Positions 1 to 11,740 of a stretch of 64,000 bases of DNA are shown in pieces. Every line of letters starts with the position of its first letter. Position 1 is the stretch's first letter. Below the pieces are notes generated by a model. It was not told where the DNA came from. It made no database searches and saw only the letters and a program-made list of their open reading frames with translations. The stretch covers positions 88,959,312 to 89,023,311 of the forward strand of contig CM067369.1 of assembly GCA_034401795.1 (NCBI GenBank). The letters are read 5' to 3'. A program made the position numbers and the translations under genes. Source of the stretch: Chaetoderma sp. LZ-2023a (taxonomy: Eukaryota > Mollusca > Caudofoveata > Chaetodermatida > Chaetodermatidae).

Positions 1-107
1 ATTTCATAATGACCCTTCAGCTTTAACTACCTTGCAGTGTCATGAATCAGGTGTGCATATACACCGTCCAAAACATATCTATTTGGATAACCATATGACC
101 ATTTCAG

Positions 108-229
108 CTATCGACTGGCTCCCGAACACGTGTTTCCAGCTGCTAATGATGACTCAGTCAAAGCTACAGTTCACTTCATTAAGAATGCCGAAAAATATGG
201 CGTTGATAAGAGCCGTGTAGCGGTATCAG
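108..229 (+). CDS. AADAC: AADAC-like esterase, penultimate exon
   Basis: Internal coding exon of an alpha/beta-hydrolase of the hormone-sensitive-lipase group, joined to the exon at 7883. It follows a TTTCAG acceptor (AG 106-107) and ends at a GTAAGG donor at 230. Read from base 109 it gives YRLAPEH, the signature after the central strand in arylacetamide deacetylases, then FPAANDDS and a helix ending RVAVSG. The last G is the first base of a split codon (phase 1) completed by GT at 7883-7884. Upstream exons, including the HGG oxyanion-hole motif, lie outside the window. The 5' exon boundary is inferred from the acceptor and the stop codon at 88-90. Confidence 0.8.
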
Positions 230-253
230 GTAAGGCTCCTGCTGTTTATATAT

Positions 254-495
254 TGTAGCCTCCAGGGGTACACGCTGCTCTGGAAAATCATCCTGTACAG
301 CGGTTGTACATGGTACATCGGTCCCATGCTGCTGGTTAGCTAACCTCGGGGATACAGAAGAATAAACACGTTTCTCTGGACTCCACAATGCAGTGGAGTC
401 GTGCGACCATTGTTGCGGAAGTTGAACCACACCGTCACGTCTCTACTGTTAGTGTCACCGGTGTGTCCGTTCATAATTAGAAATTTAGAAGTGAG

Positions 496-561
<66 letters not shown>

Positions 562-2439
562 GCCAAACAATCATACTCGTTGCTGCTAAATTAGATGAGT
601 ATGTAAGATCGGTATGGTGTTGTCTATTTTCATTCTTGCCGGAGGTACCTCATCGATCTCTGATCTGTATAATCTATGAGGTATCCATGTAAAGGAGGGT
701 CCTAGAGCAGCTAATTTAGCAGGTTTAATATAAACTATAATAATCTCAGGCCAGCCAAGCTTTTTAGTTGCGAGAGGAAAGTGCCTCGCATGGGCCTCCA
801 TCACAGGAAAATGCCTACAACGCCGAAGCGGAGGAGGAGAGATGGGAAAAAGGGCCACTCTACTATCCAAACAAAGCTAAGAGTGAGAAAATGAATCAAC
901 CTAGTGTAATTATAGGTTATTGGGATGCATGCTGGTTTACGTGAAGGTGGGGGTGAATGATTTCCGTAGAGTTCAACACCGTCACCCTATGTGAGTTAAA
1001 GATACTGATTTAGTAGATGCTGCTTTATTTCTGCGGGCCTTCTATGTAGAACCTACTCTAGCAGTTTGTTTCTAGTTCTAATAGTTCCAAGTTAGGCTGC
1101 AAGTGGATTTGTGTTTTCCTATCTTTAACGAGAGTCTGCCTGACGAGATTGCTCAGTGCTCACCACGGGCTTCATCATGGAGCATCCCCCTCAGACTGAC
1201 AGCATGCAAACATGGCGCCTGGTGGTAGTTTCAGAATCAAGTAACGATCCCTCCGCATACCACAGCACGACCATGAATAACAACACGGGGACAAGTCCCA
1301 TTACACAAGCATATTAGAAAGCACATTTCTATTTACGGTGGTGAGAAAGAAACAGATATCCAACTATGGTGACCTTGCTGTGAAGGCCTGAAGGGCCGCT
1401 GTGTTAGATGGCAATTTGTGTCTTCTTCCATCACCTAGCATTTCAAGAGCGGACCATGTGAGATCCGCTCTCTGAAGCAAAAGTTTATTTGCTTTAGGAT
1501 TAAGGAAGTTGCCCAAAAGAATGCACTGCTTGGTCAGGCTAACTTAATTATATTTTCGCAGTGATTCCTACTTTGGCAAAAAGGCGTATCAAATATGTAT
1601 CCGAAGATACAGAGGGGATGTATGTGGTCATCAACACTTTGATTCTGACCGTCAAGAAACTCCAATAGTTTCTTAAATCAATCCTAACCAACGTGGCGGA
1701 GGGAATCCAGACAATTAATAGGCCAGGTGGCCGGAGAAGCATAGGAAGAGACAACCACTCAATATATAGAATTTAGGAGGCCCTATGGTCAATGGCCAAT
1801 TTATACTAACTTGCCGGTGTGCAGGGTATGACGGATCCGAAGCTCCTGGAACAGGGGATTTACACAAACATGTCTCCTTCAGAGTAGTCGTCCCTCGCTA
1901 CTTTTAAACCTATCCTACCAAGCTATCAAAGTTAAATTTAGTGAACAGCGAACTTAGTGAAAAATGGTTGCTGTAGGGGAGGAAAGAAGGTGGTGTATAG
2001 TGTAACCTATTTTTGTAGAATATAAATAACAAAACAAAAAGTATTGACTTGTATGGCTACTGCCATATTACAAAACTATACAATACAGTACAATAACGAG
2101 GTCACAGCTGACAGTTTTGGAATCCTCGTTCGATTCTGCTAAGGATTCTTACCAAGAAAAGCGAGAATGGCATGTATCTAAGAAATTACGGACATAGGCC
2201 CAAAATATTCACAAGATGCCATTCTCTCCACATGCTAACGCACGTAAGTAGGCTATCTCTTATGGCCGCACATGCGCACCGGGCCATCTCACGGACTCTG
2301 TTATTCTAAGCCTCTCATATATCACTTATTTACGCTTATTGTCATACCCAGAGGGCGAGCTTGGCGCTACCCAGGTCCTGCCGTTCCTTACCCAGAAGAA
2401 CTGGGACGGTTCATACCTGACCGGTCGATCCATGCTACA
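254..2439 (-). repeat. 3' LTR of old element (left copy)
   Basis: A 2186-bp LTR bounded by TGTAGC and GCTACA. It contains a TA microsatellite at 500-557 that is nearly absent from the other LTR. Aligned blocks shared with the right copy include the region after 254, the AGCACATxTxTATTTAC block near 1320, and the end at 2340-2439. Confidence 0.8.
500..557. repeat. (TA)n microsatellite
   Basis: About 29 TA units inside the left LTR of the old element. Confidence 0.95.
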
Positions 2440-2451
2440 CCACCCCCTCCT
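2440..2451 (-). promoter_or_regulatory. Polypurine tract next to 3' LTR
   Basis: The - strand reads AGGAGGGGGTGG directly against the TGTAGC start of the 3' LTR, the expected place for the plus-strand primer of an LTR element. Confidence 0.65.
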
Positions 2452-2569
2452 AATTTGGCACCTAGGCTAAACGATACCGCACCGTAACAACAACGGGGTT
2501 GGTGCTCAGACAATCTATAAAGCATCTAAATCATACTCCTCACCTTTCGTTTTCAACCTTTCAAAAGCC

Positions 2570-3180
2570 ATGATGGACCGTCCCACCATAGACGTTCTGG
2601 ACAAGGGCCTAGGTTTCATCCCTACTGTCTCAGAACCAAACATTGGGAGCTTATACACGGATCTACAAGCATTCAGAAGAATGCGCTGGATCTACTTTTT
2701 CACACCAAACCCACACCCACCATATGCACTCCTCACAGAGAACCGCCAATTCCCTAACTGACTATACAATTCGAGCACAACCGCCACACTCCCCATTCTG
2801 TTCATACAATTCATCACAACCAGCAAAACCCCAAATTGCTCATGCAATTCGATCACAACCACCAAATTTCCAAGCTATCTTGAATAGGAAACTTGCTCCA
2901 AATAAAACCTCCATTCCTGTATCCACCATGGATGCGCCGTTTGAGGCTTTTTTCAAAGTTATCCGATATGAATACAGTGGACATATCCACCATAGGATTA
3001 AAATCAACAACCTCAACAATGCAGAACAAAAAGCGCTAAGTAACCTCAAAGACAATCACTCCATAGTGATAAAAAGGGCCGACAAGGGCCAAGCAACTGT
3101 CATCCAAGACAGGGTTGACTATGTAGCAGGGGCGCACCGCCAACTGTCAGACAAACATTTCTATGAGAAAACAAATAATG
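2570..3180 (+). pseudogene. Penelope-like element fragment (N-terminal RT region)
   Basis: Two overlapping frames carry the N-terminal part of a Penelope-like reverse transcriptase. The first (from 2570) has VLDKGLGFIPTVSEP followed by a DLQAFRRMRWIYFF helix, which corresponds to the conserved GLxFxPT...DLxxFxRRLRxKxxF block. The second (from 2643, after a frameshift near 2740) has ALSNLKDN, IVIKRADKGQATVI and a YVAGAHRQLSDKHFY stretch, the DKG motif preceding the fingers. No catalytic YxDD or GIY-YIG endonuclease is present. The fragment lies inside the old LTR element in the opposite orientation. Confidence 0.65.
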
Positions 3181-3498
3181 TTATTATGTTGGTTATTTCC
3201 TCTAACCGTTCATGAGTGTTCTGCCGGTTGCTGTTGTTGTGTTGGTTCCGGTGCTCTGTGGCATTATTGTGGCCTCTGCGATGGGACTGACCACGCCCTT
3301 TCCTCTAGGTGCGTTGTTGTGATTTGGGGAGGTGCGTCTTCTTGTGGTGCGGACTCGGCTGCTGTAGCTGAACCTGATGTGGTGTCTGTAGCAATTAAGA
3401 TATTCGTGTCATTTACCTCATTAATAGGGTGATTTTGTCGCCTACTATTCTTCTCTCTTTCTAAAAACTTATATCAACACCACAGTTGCTGTTAATGT

Positions 3499-4161
3499 TT
3501 ACAAACTGCCGTGCTCCATTAAGAAGGGGTTTTCTTTTAGGGCAGGCTCACCGCTTAATGTATCTTTAAACGTATCAAGTTGTAAATGAGTTACCCCTTC
3601 ATGGTTAGTGCTGGGATATGCTTGTATGACAAGGCGTCTGATACGGCTTGCTAGTTCTGGGAGAGTTTCTTCAGCCTGCCTCTGCAGGTTTTTCAACTGC
3701 AGCCAACTGGTTTCTCCCAGAGCCATGTCACATAATCTTTCGGACAGGGAATTCTCAGGTATTGTGTACATGGGCGTCATATGTGCCCACAAATCTGTCA
3801 GCACCTGTAATGCTTTGCCTGACAATTTGGCAGCCAAATACTCTCCCATCTGCTGATCCGTCCACTGGTTAGTCCTGCTAATTATCTCAACCTGGCACTT
3901 ATAATTGGCCCAGTCACCCTCCCCACTGAACTCAGACAGGAGGATCACTCAGCTGGCGTCATGGTATGGGGTGATAGGTGTAAATCCAGGTGGAGGTGCA
4001 GGAGAGACGGGTGTGTACGCTGATGAACGTCGTGGATGATATCTGTATTGCTGTGTGTGTGCATGCGTGTGTGCGTGCATGCGTGCGTGCATGCGTGCGT
4101 GCGGTGATGATCTGTCCCCAAGTCCTGGTGGCTTTGTGTTGGTATATGGGTTTCCTGTCAC
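3499..4161 (-). pseudogene. gag: Degenerate Ty3-type gag
   Basis: A single - strand frame with one in-frame stop (TGA at 3949-3951). The downstream part (3948-3499) reads FSGEGDWANY, then a W-containing helix with QQMGEYLAAKLSGKALQVL, later LQRQAEETLPELASRIRRL, and QAYPS. This is the layout of the retrotransposon gag capsid domain (PF03732 type). The upstream part is proline-rich and interrupted by a TGCG/TGCA microsatellite at about 4060-4102. It may extend further 5' in other frames (4360-4640). No zinc knuckle or protease is seen after the stop. A structural gag remnant, not functional as read. Confidence 0.65.
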
Positions 4162-4677
4162 ACGGGTTCTTGCCGAGGATGCTGTTCTGTATAATAGGTG
4201 GACACGGTCGATTCTATCAGTTCCCTAACCAGTATGGGGCGGTGCATTGGTGGGGGTGTATCATGCATCCGTCTGGACGGTTCCGTGCATCATTGGGCGA
4301 GTCTTCCCTCATATGGCAGTGGGCCAGGAGAGAATCGCGGATGATGGGTATTGGTCACCTATGGATTCCTTGGGCGAATGCATAGGGCATGATGGTTGGT
4401 AATGCCCGCTTGGGTGACTATCACGGATGACTGACAAATTAATATAGGAAATATCTGCATGCACTCTCTAAATGCTTCGTCGCTGATTGGCGAATACTCC
4501 TGTCTTATGGGTGCTAATGATCCCACACCGGGAAATTGAATATCGTTACTGGTGACAGCTCTAGCAGCCCTCCCATCCAAATACTCCATCTCTTGATTGG
4601 GGGAGTAAGTGTTAAAATGGAAGAGGGTTTGGAACATATAGGGGTTATAGTTGGGTGAGGGCTCGTTTCGTCTTCGG

Positions 4678-4695
4678 GGGCCACATTGGGCACCA
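4678..4695 (-). promoter_or_regulatory. tRNA-Lys-type primer-binding site
   Basis: On the - strand, two bases after the 5' LTR, the sequence is TGGTGCCCAATGTGGCCC. It matches the classical tRNA-Lys1,2 primer site (TGGCGCCCAACGTGGGGC) except for two C-to-T changes at former CpG positions and one late difference. This fixes the orientation of the element. Confidence 0.7.
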
Positions 4696-4697
4696 CT

Positions 4698-6807
4698 TGT
4701 AGCCTCTAGGGGTATGCACTGCTCTCGGAAATCATCCAGGTACAGGGTGCGTCGGTCCGATAATGCTGGTTAGCTAGCCTCGGGGATACAGAAGAATAAC
4801 CGCGTCTCTCTGGATGCCACACACAAAGACCGACCTCTAGAGTCAGTGGAATGATCATGTTCCAGTGGGGTCATGCGATCACTGGCGCGGAACTTGAACC
4901 ACACCGTCTCATCCCATCTGTTTGTGTCACTGGTGTCTCGGTTCATAATTAGAAATTTAGAAGTGAGACATAAAAATATATATATTAGAGCCAAACTAAA
5001 TTAGATGAGTATGTAAGATTGGTATGGTGTTCTCTATTTTGATCCTCGCCAGATGTACCTCACCAATCTCTGATCTGTATAATCTGTAAAGGATGGTCCT
5101 AGCATGGCTACTTTAGCAGGTTTAATATAAACTATAATAATCTCAGGCCGGCCAAGCTTTTTGTCTGCGACAGGAAAGTGCCTCGCGTGGGCCTCCATCA
5201 CAGGAAGATGCCTACAATGCTGAAGCGAAGGAGGACAGATGGGGAAAAGGGCCACTCTCCTATTCAAGCAATGCTAAGAGTGAGAAAATTAATCAACTTA
5301 GTGTAATTATAAGTTATTGGGATGCATGCTGGTTTATATGAAGGTGGGGTGGATGATTTCCATATAATTCAACGCCATCATCTTATGTGGGTTAAAGATA
5401 CTGATGCCGTTTTATTTCTGTGGGCCATCTATATATAACCTACTCCTAACAGTTTGTTTGTAGTCTTATTAGTTCCAAGTTAGGCCGCACGTGGCTTTGT
5501 GTTTTCCTATCTTTAATGAGAAGGTCTGCCTGGCGAGAATGCCCGGTGATCACCACTGCCACCACCACGGATCATCTCCCTCAGACCGACAGCGTGCAAA
5601 CATGTTGTCTGGTGGTAGTTTCAGAATCAAGTAACGATCCCTCCGCATACCGCAGCACCATGCGACCATGAATAACAATATGGGGACAAGTCACATTACA
5701 CAAGCATATTAGAAAGCACATATTTATTTACAGTGGGGAGAAATAAACATATATCCAACTATGGTGACCTTCCTGTGAAGGCGTGGAGGGCTCAAAGGTC
5801 GCACCCAGTCACAGTTGAGTTGGATGGCATTCTGTGTCTTTATCCATCACCTAGCATTTCGAGAGCGGACCATATGAGATCTGCTCCCTGGAGTTAACGT
5901 TTATCTGCTTTAGGATTGAGGAAGTTGCCCAAAAATTCACTGCTGGGTCAGGCTAACAATTATGTTTTCGCAGAGATTCCTATTTTGGCTGAAAGGCTTA
6001 GCTAACAGGTATCTGAAGATACAGAGCGGATGTATGTGATCATCGACACTTTGATTCTGACCGCAAAGAAACCCCTTTTAACGTAGATTTTGCCCACGGT
6101 GATATCTACTGTGAGCATATAAAAACCTAACTTGCAGTGCGGTACGTGTGCTCTGGAGACTAGAGCTCAACACCGAATAGCACTGTTGCTGGTTATGGTC
6201 CACCGGTGCTAACAGTAAGCGGTATTATGCGTCTTTCTTCTCTGGCAGTCACACCAGCAACTATCTGTCGATTGGGATTCTGGAGCTCCTTTTATACTAA
6301 ATGGTGATGTCACCATAGGAAGTCTCGACCAATCAGCATGCGCATCATGACAAGCTATGGTTACCCGACTACATGATCTGTTGGCCTTCACCATACCAAG
6401 CACGTGCGCTACGGCGATGTTTATTTTAGATGGGAGCTCAAAATATTGGATGAATATTCTCTGATTTCTCAGCCATTTCTGAACCGATTTTGATTCTGTA
6501 AACAGTGTTGGAATCCTCGTTCGATGCTGGTAACGATTCTTACCATGAAAGGCGAGGATGTCCTGTATCTAAGAAATTACGGATACGGGCCCGAAATAAT
6601 CAACAATAACCCATTCTCTTCGTTAACGCGAATATGTAATCTATCTCTTATGGCCATCTCATGGAGTCGGTTATTCTGAGCCTCTATATGGCTTATTTAC
6701 GCTTATCGTCCTACCCAGGGGGGCGAGCTTGGAGCATCCCAGGTCCAGCCATTCCGTACCCAGATGAACTGGGACGGTTCGTACCTGACCGGTCGATCCA
6801 TGCTACA
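4698..6807 (-). repeat. 5' LTR of old element (right copy)
   Basis: A 2110-bp partner of the left LTR with the same TG...CA ends. Just outside it, 6808-6885 repeats a stretch found inside the LTR (near 2217-2300), so a further LTR fragment or local duplication adjoins it. That may be why no target duplication is visible. Confidence 0.8.
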
Positions 6808-6885
6808 CATTCTCTCCGCATGCTAATGTGCGTATGCAGGCCATCTCTTATTGCCACGCATGTGCACTGGGCCATCGTATTCTTA

Positions 6886-7075
6886 GCTATTTAATAAACA
6901 TAGGCAGCAACAACACCCAGTCAAATTAGTTTCAAAATATTCACCAGCTTACCTGTATACTTTTCTGGAAATTTATAATCAGGGAGTTCAAAGATTGATC
7001 GATCCCAACACGAGCGGGGTGTTGCTGGAGCTTAGCTAGAGATGGGTGGGGCATAGCTAAAATGGAAAGATCCTT
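6886..7075 (+). repeat. Hairpin MITE family A, 5'-truncated
   Basis: Matches the right half of family A: GGCAGCAACA...CAAATTAGTTTCAAAATATTC, then TACCTGTATA, GATCGATCCCAACACGAGC, and GGAGCTTAGCTAGAGATGGG. The left stem is lost. It lies just downstream of the old LTR element in the AADAC-like intron. Confidence 0.7.
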
Positions 7076-7882
7076 TGTCTTGCCCAGTCTAACAGCGATC
7101 ACCTAGCACGATGTACATAGGGTTGTGGTAGTCATGTTATTATGCTAATAACAATTAGAACAGGTATCTAAGATTGTACCATTAAACGCTAACTTTCTTG
7201 CTCTTAGCACGCTTAATTAGTATATCAAACGCAGCATTAGTTTGTATGCTGTAATCAGATATAACAACACATTTCGTGAAACAATCTACAATAATCATAT
7301 GATATTATAGTTATACTAATATTTAGTGTACATGTGTACGTACGTGTGCGCGCGCGTGTGTGTTGCGCGTGCACCCATGAGCGCGTGTGCGTGTGTCTGT
7401 GTTGGTGTGTGAATCTGTATCTCAATGTCTCCTGGTCCGATGTGTAGCAAATTTTAACACAACGAAGCAACATGCCATGCAAGAGGATTTTCAGACGTTG
7501 GCTATGATTCGCATGAAAGAACACCGATCCGGATCGAATCAAATTCTGGAACTGTGGATATCTCTGAAAGTGTGTGACCATACACTATGATCCCACAACT
7601 TTCAGCATGATAAAAAAAGTTTCCGGATAATTAAAAAAACATCCAGAAAACGGAAAAATCCGGCTAATCCGAAAAAATTCAGGAAATATGAGACACCTTT
7701 AAAATATGACAAAACCAGGAAGGCGAGGATCTGCAATCTCTGGTTGCTCTTGTTTGAGGATGTGGTTCCAATGTTTGGAAGCGTTTGTGTTGATCTAATG
7801 GTAGGAATATTGAGTTGTGAAATATATGTAGACCTTTCTATAAAATATACACAATGATCTAAACGTTGTTCTTACATTGTAG
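7076..7882. other. Intron remainder without recognised gene
   Basis: Contains a GT/GC-rich stretch (7329-7400). A block at 7490-7760 resembles, with divergence, the sequence at 10790-10970 (shared GTGTGTGACCA and GGCGAGG-x-TCTGCAAT motifs). No coding signal is seen before the acceptor at 7881-7882. Confidence 0.5.
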
Positions 7883-8565
7883 GTGAGAGTTATGGGGCTA
7901 CTCTTGCAACCGTTGTTAGCATGGTCTTCAGGGACAAGCATCCTGAGTTTAAACTGAAATTACAAATTCTGATAAGCCCCATTACGCAGTGCGCTGACTT
8001 CAGCTTGCCGTCCTACCAACAGATCGAAAAACAGATCCAGTTCTTAAGTCTTAGGCTGACTAATATAGATTGTTGTCTACTCTATACTGTTGGTGATACA
8101 TACAAGCCAGAGTTAAGAGCAGCATTAGTGAACAATCGACCATCCAATTCCGTTCTGGCAGATGACAAATATAGAAACTATGTAAATCACAGCTTGATTC
8201 CAAAGTACTTGATTCCTACATGGTACAAAAGTTTTCCTGTTAGCAAAGACAATATTGATATCGATTTGGAGAAGAAATTTGCGGATCGAGTTAAAAATCC
8301 TTATATATCTCCTCTATTCTCTCCTAACCTGAAGTCTCTTCCTGAAGCATATGTGATGGTATCTGCATATGATGTACTTAGAGACGATGCGCTGCTGTAC
8401 ATCAGGCGATTACAAGATGCCAATGTTGCGGTGACTGAGGCTTATTACAAAACATTCCATAACAGTGCTGTTTTCGGATCACCCGCTCAGGGGATCATGC
8501 AGATTCGTGGGGAAGCAGAACAGGCATACTACAATCTGGTAGAATTTATCAAAAATAAACTCTAG
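7883..8565 (+). CDS. AADAC: AADAC-like serine esterase, terminal coding exon
   Basis: Last coding exon of a microsomal-type carboxylesterase or lipase that would hydrolyse acyl or arylacetyl esters. The acceptor is ATTGTAG (AG 7881-7882); the reading frame restored across the intron starts with the nucleophile elbow GESYGATLA, so the catalytic Ser is at codon 7888-7890. The second catalytic residue is the Asp of YDVLRDDALLY, the family's usual site near the C-terminus, and the third is the His of TFHNSAVFG. The stop is TAG at 8563-8565. The elbow is GESYG rather than the common GDSAG. No frameshift is seen in this exon. The intron in front (230-7882) is enlarged by an antisense LTR element and MITE copies. 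Substrate and exact orthology cannot be read from the sequence. Confidence 0.85.
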
Positions 8566-8861
8566 TATTGATTTGAAGGCTGGCGATATAGAGCTAATTG
8601 AGCATGTTTCTAGAATGCGCCTGCCATGTGTTCGAGAAGGGAATCGTTTCAAAACGTTTTGCACGTGTATTTCGGCTTGTTTCAGTCTTATGGTATACGT
8701 CGAAAATAGCAGATTATCATGGTTTTCAAAGTTAGCAAAAGTTTTTGAAACTTCCTTTCCGAAAGCAAGGCTGCTTTTCGTGGCAAAATCTAGTTGTTCT
8801 TTACGACATGCGGTCACTATAATAATTTACCATCGGTCTTCAGTGAGTAATTGCAAGATTC

Positions 8862-9066
8862 TAGCTATGCCCCGCCTATTTCAAAATAAGCCCCACTCAC
8901 TTTCTACGCGTGTTGATATCGAATTGATACTTTGAAATTTATACAGGCAAGCTGTTGAATATTTTGAAACTAATCTGACTGGGAGCTGTTGCTGCTCATA
9001 TCAGCAATAGTTCCAGGTCAAATTAGCCTCAACATATTCAACCGAGTGTTTATTAAATTGTAATTC
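8862..9066 (-). repeat. Hairpin MITE family A
   Basis: Reverse copy downstream of the AADAC-like stop: CTAGCTATGCCCCGCC..., then AGCTGTTGAATATTTTGAAAC with its imperfect complement ending TATTCAACCGAGTGTTTATTAAAT. Confidence 0.75.
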
Positions 9067-9747
9067 TATCGTACACATCATGAGAGACTTTTTGATTTTC
9101 GCGACGGATAACTTTACACGTCAAAAAATCATAATTGCGTCTTAATTGGCAGGTGGGGCAGTCTTCATACTCTCATATAATTTACAGAAATCTGTAACAG
9201 GACAGGCTTCACCGTGGATAAAAAAATAAATACTATGCGTTGCTAGGCTTCTTATATGAAACAGCGATGCTTGATTGGCCAGTCGTAACCGGTAATAACG
9301 ATACAGGTTTTCAAGTTCCAAATATTTTCATAAACCCATTGGATATTAAGATGCATCGATCGGATTTGAACATTACCATGACTGAGATATATCGTGATAA
9401 GGGTACTGTATTAATAGCATAAGCATTTGAAAACTCTTCTGTAGATATGTCAAATTGTGTTACCCTTTAACCTGGGATGATTGTCATATGCCCTACATAT
9501 AGGCCCTCATCCTGCTCAACATATGGCAAAGTATTAAGTATAATTTTAAAAGTATGCAGTTGAATATTCTGAAATCTGTGTGAATGGAATCTGTTCTTGT
9601 CGAAGTCAAATTACTTTAAAATTATTTGAAAATAAAACAATTTGAGATTGGAATACGTGGAATTTGTATGGTTTCGTGTCCATTGATCGTCACTTCAACG
9701 TATTTGTTTTAAATAACAGAGCCAGAAAACATTGCTGTAGACTGTGA

Positions 9748-9921
9748 TAATGAGAGGTTTATTTTCATATATCAGGTTTTACGATTATTTAAGCAAGTGT
9801 ATATGGAATATAACATGATTTAATGGATGAATCCGAGCTGTTGATCGTATGGCATCATAATCAAATACGTCACATGCAGGCTGAAGTCAATCAAAATGTT
9901 TACTGAATGGCGTATCTAAGT
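9748..9921. repeat. Diverged direct repeat, copy 1
   Basis: Shares many blocks with 10595-10772; both end near GGC(G/C)TATCTAAGT. A related tail (AATTACGTTACAGGTAAGCTGACG) occurs at about 12695-12765, so the sequence is dispersed. Confidence 0.65.
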
Positions 9922-10594
9922 AGTTTCCCTGATGGTGCGAACTGGTTGTAAATTTCCGACTTTAGGGGATGGGTAGAGAAAGGTGTGCCCCTCCCTCTAA
10001 AGGTTTTTACAAGAAAATATTGACGTTCAATTGCTTGTAAAGTTTATCTTTTTATTGTCTCGAAAAGGTCTACATTACAGTCTAGGAAAATCAGTAGATA
10101 TATATATTAATCCCAAAACCCTTGAACTTACAGCACTTGGCTTCAACCTCCTACCCAGTAGTTGGCTGATGCTCAGAGCTGAGATATAAGAGATTTGGCC
10201 TTACTCAGTCTCTCCAGCTGGCTGTGAAGAACCAGTGTATCTAATAGACACCCCCACCCACCACCACATACGCCAAAGCCGTTATAGAATATAAGATACA
10301 CTAGTTTTTCACAGCCAACTGCCAAAAACACGGAATTATTTCCAATTTGTCATAGAACTACAGGACAGGCAGAAAGCCATAGACGATTTTTTACCCGCAC
10401 CACGTAAAGGGAAGCGGATATTACAATTGGGCCTGTCTGCCTTCCTGTCCGCCCACCCATCATCCCGTCTGTTTATAAGTGTGTTTGAAGCTGTATCTAT
10501 AAAGACTATTGATTCGATTTCACTCAGATTTTAACAGAGCGAAGGAACTTGCTGTGCAAAAACGTTGACCATTATCAGTAATAGTAATACTGAT

Positions 10595-10772
10595 AATGAG
10601 AGGGTTTTTTTAATATATCAAGTTTTACGATATTTTAGCAAGTGTGTATAGAATAAAACATGGTCTAATGGATGAATCCGATCTGTTGATCAGGTGTATG
10701 ATGTCATAATCAATTACGTCACATGCAGGCTGAAGTCTCAGTCAAAATGCTCATTGAATGGCCTATCTAAGT
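10595..10772. repeat. Diverged direct repeat, copy 2
   Basis: Second copy of the block at 9748, with small indels. Confidence 0.65.
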
Positions 10773-11254
10773 CCAACAGGTGGTAAAAGAAACTGAATGC
10801 GAATCAAATACTGCATCTGTGTATATCTCAGAAATTACTGTTACGTTTTAGCTCAAATTTTAACATAGCAAAGGGTGTGACCACGCACTAGGAGTCCACA
10901 TCTTTGGGAGTAATCCGTAAAATTCATGACAAAAACCGGAGGGCGAGGGTCTGCAATATATGATTACTCATGTTTATTTAACAGAATAGACAGCAGCAAA
11001 ACTTGGACCATAAAACAGAGTAGTATAACTATCTACTGTTTGTCTCATAGATATGCACGCGTGTCCACCATTTTCTATATCGTGACTTAACTGTACCGGT
11101 ATCATCAGACTAAACTGAAATTTAGCAACATGAAAAATGGTGACACGCTAGACGTGTCTGCCAAATTTTAGTCACCTACCGAATTGGTCTCACTGATGAT
11201 CGCCTCGTAAATATAGAAAATCACTGTGCTTTCTTATATTAAAGCCATGCTAAT

Positions 11255-11740
11255 CTCCTCTCAAATGTTGTATTACACTGACAGATTATTGTTTATAGAT
11301 TCCATCTCATTCATATCCTTTCAGATTTCCTTATCCGTATCACAACTACCTGCTTTGTAATATCGCCTAAACGCTGAACTGTGCCGCCACCATTTTGTCT
11401 CCAGCGTTAGTGTGTGATGTCATATAAGTGCCAGTATATTACATTCTTTATTATATAATAAACATCTTGTAAATTATTTTGAAACTAATTTAACTGGAAG
11501 TTGTTTCTGTCTATGGCAGCAACAACTTCCAGTCCAATTAGTTTTAAAATATTCGACAATTTACCTGTATGCTTACTTTAACACCGCCCGGCCAAACTAT
11601 AGATGTCACCTCCATGACTGAGAGTATATACCAAGGCAGACACGCTAGGTTTTTCTGATTGGTTAAAAAGTAAATCATGACAGGCACCATAGGCTGTAGT
11701 AATGTATTAACATTTACCTACTAAAGCCAGAACATCTTTC
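11255..11740 (+). repeat. Hairpin MITE family B, copy 1
   Basis: Has a central hairpin like family A (GAAGTTGTTTCTG / GGCAGCAACAACTTCC) but unique flanks: AGATTCCATCTCATTCATATCC on the left, and on the right ACTGAGAGTATATACC with TTTCTGATTGGTTAAAAAGT. The whole 0.5-kb unit recurs inverted at 55960-56400, so it is a separate dispersed element and not a chance hairpin. Confidence 0.75.

Larger units (their letters stand above)
254..6807 (-). mobile_element. Old long-LTR, gag-only LTR retrotransposon
   Basis: Two diverged direct repeats (254-2439 and 4698-6807), each beginning TGTAGC and ending GCTACA on the + strand, flank a 2.26-kb interior. Read on the - strand, the 5' LTR is the right copy. 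It is followed after two bases by a primer-binding site, then a gag-like frame, and a purine tract abuts the left (3') LTR. I see no protease, reverse transcriptase or integrase of Ty3 type inside; that space partly holds a Penelope fragment in the opposite orientation. No target-site duplication is evident. The element lies antisense in the intron of the AADAC-like gene. LTR divergence, indels and stops in gag indicate an old copy, possibly a non-autonomous LARD-like derivative. Confidence 0.8.
9067..11254. other. Intergenic; diverged direct repeats
   Basis: No gene recognised. Blocks 9748-9921 and 10595-10772 are diverged copies of one sequence (TAATGAGAGG..., ACGAT, GGATGAATCCGA, CACATGCAGGCTGAAGT). 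A 60-residue open stretch at 9240-9422 has no recognisable family. Confidence 0.6.

Noticed and set aside
8573-8935. Frames after the esterase stop
   Set aside because: Overlaps 3' flank and a family A MITE; no similarity recognised.
9240-9422. 60-codon frame that looked exon-like
   Set aside because: No family recognised and no convincing splice sites found.
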